Assembly: GCF_946222985.1 (NCBI RefSeq)
Contig: NZ_CAMIFY010000006.1
Coordinates: forward strand, 6,869 to 70,868
Length of the DNA stretch: 64,000 nucleotides
Origin: an uncultured Corynebacterium sp.
Lineage (GTDB): Bacteria; Actinomycetota; Actinomycetes; Mycobacteriales; Mycobacteriaceae
Reading direction: 5' to 3'
The notes beneath the pieces are model-generated. The model was not told the DNA's origin. It did not search any database and worked only from the letters and a program-made list of their open reading frames with translations. Positions 58,699 through 64,000 of the stretch are shown piece by piece; within the stretch, counting starts at the first letter, position 1, and each line of letters starts with the position of its first letter. The position numbers and the translations under genes are program-made.

Positions 58699-59831
58699 CG
58701 AGTGCGAACGACGCCGAGCGGAACCGGTCCACCGGGCCAACGACGACGGAGGCGCTGCGCGGCGTGCTGTCGCTGGAGCTGACGCAGCGCGCCCGGTCGA
58801 GCCGGTGGCGGGGGCTGCTCATCGCCTGGTTCGTGATCCTGGTGGGCTCGGTGCTGCTGCAGTCGGTGTTCTTCAACTCCATCGGGCCGGGTTCCGGCGG
58901 GGACGAGGAGGCCTGGTCGCGGGCGGCCGCCGAGTCAATCGCGACGGGCACCCTGTTGTTCGTGCTGCTGGTGGGCCTGCTCGTCGCACCGGCCCTGACG
59001 GCGACGTCGATCAACGGCGACCGCCGCGACGGGGTGCTCGCTCTGGTGCAGGCCGCGCCGGTGCCCACGTCGGCGGTGGTCGTCGGAAAGCTCCTCGCCG
59101 CCTGGATCGCGTCGTTGGCCTTCCTGCTCGTCTCCCTGCCGGTGCTGATCTGGACGGTGATCCGCGGCGGCATGCCGTGGTGGGCGATGCTGCTCGGCGT
59201 GGTCATCGTCGCGCTGCTGCTGCTCGCGGTGGCGGGCATGGGCCTGGGGCTGTCGGCCCTGACCCCGCGCACGTCGTCGTCGACGATGCTGTCCTACTTC
59301 GTCGTCGCCGTGCTGGTCGTCGGGCTGCCCGTGGCCTTCGGTATGGCGATGCCGATGATGCAGAACAGCGAAACGAGGCAGGTCGCCTCCATGACGCGTT
59401 ACGACGAGAACCTCGACCTGGACGACACGACGGGATGGTGCCGTGAAGAGCTCACCGAGGTGCGGTTCATCGACACGCGCCCCATCTCCTGGCTGGTGCT
59501 GCCCAACCCGGTGGTGGTGACGGCGGACGCCATGCCGTACTCCGGTGGCGCGCCGGGCGTCGCGTCGATGATCCGCAATGCCGCGGACTCGGCGTTCAAG
59601 GCCCCGACGCATCCGCCGGAGACGTGCGAGGAGCTGGCGGAGACGATGCGACCGGGCGACGACGGCCGCTACCGCATCGACCGGGACGAGTCGGGGGAGA
59701 CCGCGCCGGGCTGGAAGTGGATGCCGGGTCTGGCCGTCAACCTCTTGCTCGGCGCGGCCGGGGTGGCGCTGGCGCACCGGCGGCTGCGGGTGCCCGCCCA
59801 CGACTTGCCCGCCGGGGTGCGCATCGCCTGA
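58695..59831 (+). CDS. ABC-2 type transporter permease
   Basis: This 378-residue membrane protein has an N-terminal helix near 40-60, a large extracytoplasmic loop of about 40 residues, four helices between about 95 and 225 (including SINGDRRDGVLALVQAAPVP, the usual ABC-2 coupling element), a second long loop rich in acidic residues and containing a WCREELTEV cysteine, and a final helix near 345-365. It works with the preceding ATPase. The cargo is not evident. Confidence 0.85.
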   Translation: MTSANDAERNRSTGPTTTEALRGVLSLELTQRARSSRWRGLLIAWFVILVGSVLLQSVFFNSIGPGSGGDEEAWSRAAAESIATGTLLFVLLVGLLVAPALTATSINGDRRDGVLALVQAAPVPTSAVVVGKLLAAWIASLAFLLVSLPVLIWTVIRGGMPWWAMLLGVVIVALLLLAVAGMGLGLSALTPRTSSSTMLSYFVVAVLVVGLPVAFGMAMPMMQNSETRQVASMTRYDENLDLDDTTGWCREELTEVRFIDTRPISWLVLPNPVVVTADAMPYSGGAPGVASMIRNAADSAFKAPTHPPETCEELAETMRPGDDGRYRIDRDESGETAPGWKWMPGLAVNLLLGAAGVALAHRRLRVPAHDLPAGVRIA

Positions 59832-59843
59832 CCCGCGGCCGGG

Positions 59844-61214
59844 TCAGGCCAGTGACTTGCCGGGATTGAGCAGCCCCGCGGGGTCCAGGGCGTTCTTCAC
59901 CGCGCGCTGGATCTCGACGCCGAGGTCGCCGAGCTCCTCGGCCAGGAACCGGCGCTTGAGGGTGCCGACGCCGTGCTCGCCGGTGAGCGTGCCGCCGACG
60001 CGCAGCGCCTCGCGGAAGACGTCGCCGGCGGCGGTCCACACCGCGTCCGGCACGTCCTCGGGCGTCTCCCCGTCGTAGATGAACACCGGGTGCAGGTTGC
60101 CGTCGCCGGCGTGGGCGACGGTGCAGATGGTCAGCCCGCGCTCGGCGGCGAGGTCGTCGATGAAGCGCATCATGTGCGACAGCTTCGACCGGGGGACGCA
60201 CACGTCTTCGGTCAGGGTGTGGCCCAGGCGTTCCTTCGCGGGGTACGCCAGGCGCCGGATGGCGACGAGCCGCTCGCCTTCGGCGGCGTCGTCCGAGACC
60301 GCCACGTCGGCGCCCCCGGCCCGGAACGCCTCGGCGACGAGTTCGGCCCGCACCCTCGCGTCGGGCCCCGCGAGCTGGGCCAGCACCATGCCGCCGGCGG
60401 TGGCGAAGTCGGTGCCCTTCCAATCGTCGATGGCCCGCAGCGTGCGCCGGTCCATGAACTCCATCAGTTCCGGGTCCGCGCCCAGGCGCATGGCGGAGGC
60501 GACGGCGTCGAGGGCGGCGTCGGCGGTGGGGAAGGGGGCCAGCAGCGTCACGGGGTCGCCGACCGGGCGCGGCACCAGGGCCACCGTCGCTTCGGTGATG
60601 ACGCCCAGGGTTCCCTCGGAGCCGCAGAACAGCCCCACCAGGTCGAGGCCGGAGACGCCCTTGACGGTGTCGTGCCCGGTGCGCAGGATCCGGCCGTCGG
60701 CGAGCACGACGGTCAGCGATCGCACCGCGTGGCGGGTCACGCCGTACTTCACGCAGCGCAGGCCGCCGGCGTTGGTGGCGATGTTGCCGCCGATGGTGGA
60801 GATGTCCATGCTCGACGGGTCGGGCGCGTACATCAGCCCGTGCGCGGCGACGGCGCGGTCGAGATCGCCGTTGATCACCCCGGCTTCGACGCGGGCGATG
60901 AAGTCGTCGGGCTCGATGGACAGGATCCGGTTCATCTTGGCCAGCGAGACGATCAGGCAGCCGGGCGTCGCCGTCGCCCCTCCGGACAATCCGGTTCCCG
61001 CACCTCGCGTGACGACGGGGACCCCGTTCCGGTGGGCCCAGGCCACCGCGATCGAGACGTCCTCGGTGGATCGGGCGGAGACCGCGGCGACGGGCGCGCC
61101 GGGCGCCAGGACATCGGTGCGGTCGCGCGCGTAGGCGTCGAGCACGTCGGGGTCGAGGATCACCGCGCCGTCGGGAAGCGATTCCGATAGTTCCCGGAGT
61201 TCCTGCGAAGTCAT
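59844..61214 (-). CDS. FAD-linked oxidase, glycolate oxidase GlcD/D-lactate dehydrogenase type
   Basis: This 456-residue flavoprotein oxidises a 2-hydroxy acid such as glycolate or D-lactate. The PCMH FAD-binding domain has VTRGAGTGLSGGATA and the SSMDISTIGGNIATNAGGLRC pair of loops (split here), with KGVSGLDLVGLFCGSEGTLG. The C-terminal domain has the family motif VAHAGDGNLHPVF and a GEHGVG loop near the end. No iron-sulfur partner gene is adjacent. ATG at 61214 is supported by TACGGT six bases upstream; a long open frame upstream of it is antisense to ftsY and not real. Confidence 0.9.
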   Translation of the reverse strand: MTSQELRELSESLPDGAVILDPDVLDAYARDRTDVLAPGAPVAAVSARSTEDVSIAVAWAHRNGVPVVTRGAGTGLSGGATATPGCLIVSLAKMNRILSIEPDDFIARVEAGVINGDLDRAVAAHGLMYAPDPSSMDISTIGGNIATNAGGLRCVKYGVTRHAVRSLTVVLADGRILRTGHDTVKGVSGLDLVGLFCGSEGTLGVITEATVALVPRPVGDPVTLLAPFPTADAALDAVASAMRLGADPELMEFMDRRTLRAIDDWKGTDFATAGGMVLAQLAGPDARVRAELVAEAFRAGGADVAVSDDAAEGERLVAIRRLAYPAKERLGHTLTEDVCVPRSKLSHMMRFIDDLAAERGLTICTVAHAGDGNLHPVFIYDGETPEDVPDAVWTAAGDVFREALRVGGTLTGEHGVGTLKRRFLAEELGDLGVEIQRAVKNALDPAGLLNPGKSLA

Positions 61215-61226
61215 GCCCTCACCGTA
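61215..61226 (-). promoter_or_regulatory. Leaderless promoter of the FAD-linked oxidase gene
   Basis: TACGGT (minus strand, 61226-61221), six bases, then ATG at 61214. Confidence 0.5.
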
Positions 61227-61277
61227 TCCCGGGACCGGGACGAGACGGGAGGAGGCGAACCTGCAAGACTGGTGGGC

Positions 61278-63020
61278 ATGACGGTTACGCAATGGATCAT
61301 TCTCGCCGCGGTAGTCGTGGTGCTGCTGCTGGTGATTCTTCTGCTCGTGGGCCTGGCCCGCCGCAAGAAGAACACCATCTCGTTCGAGGAAAAGAAGGCC
61401 CCCGAGGAGCTGACCCAGGCCGAAAAGTCCGGCAACTACCAGGCCTCGGGCGGGTTCAACTTCGCCCCCGCCGCGCCGCCGGCACCGGAGAAGAAGCCCG
61501 AGAAGCAGCCCGACCTGCTGCCGGGCCAGGAGCTGCGCCCGGCGTCGCCGACGGAACCGGCGGCACCGGCCGAGCCCGCCAAGCCCGTCGAGCCCGCCGA
61601 AAAGCGCCCGACCACGCCGCCGACCCCGCCGCTGCCGCCGCGACCGGAAGGTACGGAGCCGGAAGCAGTTGAGCCGGAGCCCGCCGAAACCGAGCTCGTC
61701 GAGCCGGAGCCGGTGGAGCCGACCGAGACCGAAACGGAGTTGGTGGAGCCCGAGCCGGTCGAGCCGGTTGAGCCCGCGGAACCGGAGCCCGCCGAAACCG
61801 AGCCCGCCGAAACCGAGTTGGTCGAACCCGAGCCGGTGGAGCCCGTGGAGGAGCCCGTCCTGCCCGAGGTCGAGGACCTCGAGGAGCCGGCGCCCGACGT
61901 CGTGCCGCCGGCGGATCTCGCGCCGGAGCCCGTCGAGGATGTGCCCGTCACCGAGGAGCCGGTCACCGAGGCCGCCGACGACGTCGTCCGCGAGCCCGTC
62001 GCCGAGTCCGCGCCGGTCGAGGATCGCCCGGCCGAGGTCGACGACGCCGGCTCCGAGGCTGTCGCCCCGGTGGAGCCGGAGCGCCCCCTCGATGAGATCG
62101 AGCCGGCCGACGGCCGCATCTCCCGCCTGCGCGGTCGCCTGTCGCGGTCCCAGAACGCCATCGGACAGTCGGTCCTGGGCATTCTCGGCGCCGGCGACCT
62201 CGACGAGGACGCGTGGGAGGAGATCGAGGACACGCTGATCATGTCGGACCTCGGCACCGCGGCGACGGTCAACGTCGTCGAAAAGCTCCGTGAACGCATC
62301 GCCTCGCGCGGAGTCTCCTCGGAGGAGGAGGCCCGCGCGCTGCTGCGGGAGGTCCTCATCGAGGAGTGCGGCCCGGAACTCGACCGCTCGATCCGCGCGC
62401 TGCCGCACGAGGGCAAGCCCGCCGTCGTGCTCGTCGTCGGCGTCAACGGCACCGGCAAGACCACGACGACCGGCAAGCTGGCCCGCGTGCTCGTCGCCCA
62501 GGGCCACGACGTTCTGCTCGGCGCGGCGGACACCTTCCGTGCCGCCGCCGCCGATCAGCTCGAGACCTGGGGTCGACGCGTCGGCGCGACCACCGTGCGC
62601 GGACCCGAGGGAGCCGATCCGGCCTCCATCGCCTTCGACGCGGTGGCCAAGGGCATCGACGAATCCGCGGACGTCGTCCTCATCGACACCGCCGGACGAC
62701 TGCACACCAAGACCGGCCTGATGGATCAGCTGGGCAAGGTCAAGCGCGTCGTGGAGAAGAAGGCCGCCGTCGACGAGGTGCTGCTCGTCCTCGACGCCAC
62801 CGTCGGCCAGAACGGACTCATCCAGGCGCGCACCTTCCGCGACGTCGTCGACATCACCGGCGTGGTGCTCACCAAGCTCGACGGCACCGCCAAGGGAGGC
62901 ATCGTCTTCCAGGTCCAGCGCGAACTCGGCGTGCCAGTCAAGCTCGTCGGCCTAGGCGAGGGCGCCGATCACCTCGCGCCCTTCGAGCCCGAGGGCTTCG
63001 TCGACGCCCTGCTGGGCTGA
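61278..63020 (+). CDS. ftsY: Signal recognition particle receptor FtsY
   Basis: This 580-residue GTPase docks SRP-bound ribosomes at the membrane. It starts with a true membrane helix (WIILAAVVVVLLLVILLLVG, residues 6-25), then a very long acidic Pro/Glu/Val linker (about 40-285), then the NG domain: N-domain from about 285 and G1 GVNGTGKT at 388-395, DTAGRLH near 472 and TKLDGTAKGG near 535. The linker makes it longer than the usual 300-500 residues. ATG at 61278 is used; a GTG two codons upstream is possible. A weak -10-like AAGACT lies seven bases before the ATG. Confidence 0.95.
   Translation: MTVTQWIILAAVVVVLLLVILLLVGLARRKKNTISFEEKKAPEELTQAEKSGNYQASGGFNFAPAAPPAPEKKPEKQPDLLPGQELRPASPTEPAAPAEPAKPVEPAEKRPTTPPTPPLPPRPEGTEPEAVEPEPAETELVEPEPVEPTETETELVEPEPVEPVEPAEPEPAETEPAETELVEPEPVEPVEEPVLPEVEDLEEPAPDVVPPADLAPEPVEDVPVTEEPVTEAADDVVREPVAESAPVEDRPAEVDDAGSEAVAPVEPERPLDEIEPADGRISRLRGRLSRSQNAIGQSVLGILGAGDLDEDAWEEIEDTLIMSDLGTAATVNVVEKLRERIASRGVSSEEEARALLREVLIEECGPELDRSIRALPHEGKPAVVLVVGVNGTGKTTTTGKLARVLVAQGHDVLLGAADTFRAAAADQLETWGRRVGATTVRGPEGADPASIAFDAVAKGIDESADVVLIDTAGRLHTKTGLMDQLGKVKRVVEKKAAVDEVLLVLDATVGQNGLIQARTFRDVVDITGVVLTKLDGTAKGGIVFQVQRELGVPVKLVGLGEGADHLAPFEPEGFVDALLG
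61665..61860 (+). repeat. Pro/Glu repeat region within ftsY
   Basis: The linker is built from degenerate short repeats of the type (V)EPEP(V/A)E and ETELVEPEPVEP, about residues 130-195. LVEPEPVEP occurs three times. Such repeats are prone to length change and explain part of the extra length of FtsY. Confidence 0.75.
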
Positions 63021-63031
63021 CCCGAGCCGAG

Positions 63032-63067
63032 GTAACACCCTCGAAACCAGCGCAACACCCGCGAAAC
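63032..63067 (+). promoter_or_regulatory. Candidate GlnR box upstream of amt
   Basis: GTAAC (63032-63036), six bases, GAAAC (63043-63047), then GCAAC (63052-63056), six bases, GAAAC (63063-63067). Each pair fits the actinobacterial GlnR pattern GTNAC-n6-GAAAC, or AC-n9-AC. The two pairs form an imperfect 20-base direct repeat. It lies about 80 bases before the likely transcription start. Confidence 0.5.
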
Positions 63068-63070
63068 ATC

Positions 63071-63112
63071 AACCCGCCCAACGGTGACGAAAATGTAACC
63101 GTTCGGCGGGTT
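63071..63112 (+). other. Inverted repeat between ftsY and amt
   Basis: A 15-base arm (63071-63085) pairs with 63098-63112 with one mismatch around a 12-base loop. It could end ftsY transcription, but the T-run is poor. The loop side carries a second GlnR-like pair, GTGAC (63084-63088), six bases, GTAAC (63095-63099). Confidence 0.5.
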
Positions 63113-63118
63113 CTCGCG

Positions 63119-63124
63119 TAATCT
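63119..63124 (+). promoter_or_regulatory. Candidate -10 element of amt
   Basis: TAATCT fits TANNNT and lies 54 bases before the ATG, which has its own ribosome binding site CAGGAG. Confidence 0.45.
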
Positions 63125-63178
63125 GCGCGCCGAATACTGATACGCGTCCCAGAGAAAACACAGAAAACAGGAGACGCG

Positions 63179-64000
63179 ATGACCCCCGATGAGGTTGTGC
63201 TGAACTCCGGCAATGCAGCGTGGATGTTGATGTCCGCATCGCTGGTGTTGCTGATGACCCCCGCCCTCGCGCTGTTCTACGGCGGCATGACCGGCCGCCG
63301 GGCCGTGCTCAACATGATGATGATGTCCTTCGGCGCCCTCGGCGTCGTCACCGTCGTCTACGTCCTGTGGGGCTGGTCGATGTCCTACGGAACGCAGTCC
63401 TTCGCGGGAATCTTCGCGGATCCCTTCGAGCAGTTCGGCCTCGCCGGGCAGATCACCGACGACGCCGGCAACTACGTCGCCGGCGCCGGTGGCTACGCCA
63501 ACGTCATCGACGTCGGATTCCAGCTGACCTTCGCCGTGATCTCCACCGCGCTGATCTCCGGCGCCCTGGCCGGTCGCGTGAAGTTCGGCACCTGGCTGGT
63601 GTTCACCGGCCTGTGGGCGACCTTCGCCTACTTCCCGATGGCCCACATGGTCTGGGGCGGCGGCCTGCTCAGCCACTCCGAGAACTCCCTGTCGGCCTGG
63701 CTCTTCGGCACCGTGACCGAGGCGGGCGAGACCGTCGCCGCGGTCGCGCCGATCGACTTCGCCGGCGGCACCGTCGTTCACATCAACGCCGGCATGGCGG
63801 CCCTGGTCCTGGCCCTGGTCATCGGCCGCGGCCACGGCTTCATGCGTGAAGCGCACCGCCCGCACAACCTGCCCCTGGTCATGCTCGGCGCGGCCCTGCT
63901 GTGGTTCGGCTGGTTCGGCTTCAACGGCGGCTCCGCCTTCGCCGCCGACGGCATGGCGGGACTGGCGTGGGTCAACACCACCGCCGCCACCGCCGCCGCG
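63179..64000 (+). CDS. amt: Ammonium transporter (partial, runs off the window)
   Basis: The first 274 residues of an Amt/MEP/Rh channel are present; the rest lies beyond the right edge. NSGNAAWMLMSASLVLLMTPALALFYGGM (split over helix 1) is the standard N-terminus, FAYFPMAHMVWGGG holds the ammonium-site Phe/Trp, DFAGGTVVHINAGMAALVLALVIG is the Amt signature with the first pore histidine, and LLWFGWFGFNGGSA follows. ATG at 63179 follows ACAGGAG. In relatives glnK and glnD come next. GlnR-like repeats upstream suggest nitrogen control. Confidence 0.95.
   Translation, partial: MTPDEVVLNSGNAAWMLMSASLVLLMTPALALFYGGMTGRRAVLNMMMMSFGALGVVTVVYVLWGWSMSYGTQSFAGIFADPFEQFGLAGQITDDAGNYVAGAGGYANVIDVGFQLTFAVISTALISGALAGRVKFGTWLVFTGLWATFAYFPMAHMVWGGGLLSHSENSLSAWLFGTVTEAGETVAAVAPIDFAGGTVVHINAGMAALVLALVIGRGHGFMREAHRPHNLPLVMLGAALLWFGWFGFNGGSAFAADGMAGLAWVNTTAATAAA

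Noticed and set aside
61215..62705. Upstream extension of the FAD-linked oxidase frame on the minus strand
   Set aside because: The extra 497 residues are antisense to the ftsY repeat region and low in complexity; a leaderless promoter marks the real start at 61214.
1..64000. CRISPR arrays, insertion sequences, prophage or integrated elements
   Set aside because: No regular spaced repeats, transposase, integrase or flanking duplications were seen; composition and gene order are uniform housekeeping chromosome.

Overview
This window looks like chromosomal DNA from a high-GC actinobacterium of the Mycobacteriales, most likely a Corynebacterium or a close relative. The base composition is very GC-rich, with GTG starts and many 1-4 base gene overlaps. 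Gene content and order fit this group: leuB, an odx-like FAH gene, gltX, ltbR/leuCD, hupB, mutT1, gpsA, ddl, a DUF3515 gene, thiL, ung, fakA, recG, rsmD, coaD, then sepIVA, yceD, rnc, mutM, smc, ftsY and amt. There are DtxR-type iron boxes and a DinB-fold protein of the mycothiol-dependent type. The genus is inferred from gene content only. No phage, insertion sequence, CRISPR array or origin was seen.

Layout. 1-8.8 kb: end of a membrane protein, then an iron cluster. It holds a siderophore ABC importer (lipoprotein, two permeases, ATPase), a convergent siderophore-interacting flavin reductase, and a two-gene exporter-fold ABC transporter whose nucleotide-binding domains have decayed in complementary ways. 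8.9-11.7 kb: a CoA-transferase and a COG0523 zinc-type GTPase. 12-17.4 kb: an oligopeptide ABC operon with a fused double ATPase. 17.4-21.7 kb: leuB with a small membrane protein and a DinB protein, flanked by two related unknown genes. 21.8-29.1 kb: a CNB-CBS-nucleotidyltransferase/exonuclease pair, odx, isochorismate synthase, an SDR, a TIM-barrel isomerase and a frameshifted TDT transporter.

29.2-32.2 kb: gltX followed by tRNA-Gln and two nearly identical tRNA-Glu genes, each tRNA unit ending in a strong terminator, then a small alarmone-hydrolase-like HD protein. 32.2-36.9 kb: an MFS transporter and the IclR regulator LtbR, divergent from leuCD, then hupB. 36.9-48.1 kb: housekeeping genes for nucleotide sanitation, phospholipid, cell wall, thiamine, DNA repair, fatty-acid kinase and CoA. 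48.2-64 kb: sepIVA, yceD-rnc-mutM-glycosyltransferase, agcS-acyP, smc, an ABC exporter pair, an FAD-linked oxidase, ftsY, and the start of an ammonium transporter preceded by GlnR-like direct repeats.

Two themes run through the window. Many genes appear to be leaderless: a TANNNT -10 hexamer lies 6-9 bases before the start codon at about eighteen of them, which also helps fix starts. Metal and nutrient control is visible in the DNA: three DtxR-like boxes in the iron cluster, a Zur-like box before the COG0523 gene, a palindrome on the ltbR promoter, and GlnR-type half-sites before amt. The strongest unusual feature is the ABC heterodimer at 5.3-8.8 kb, where only one composite ATP site can be assembled.
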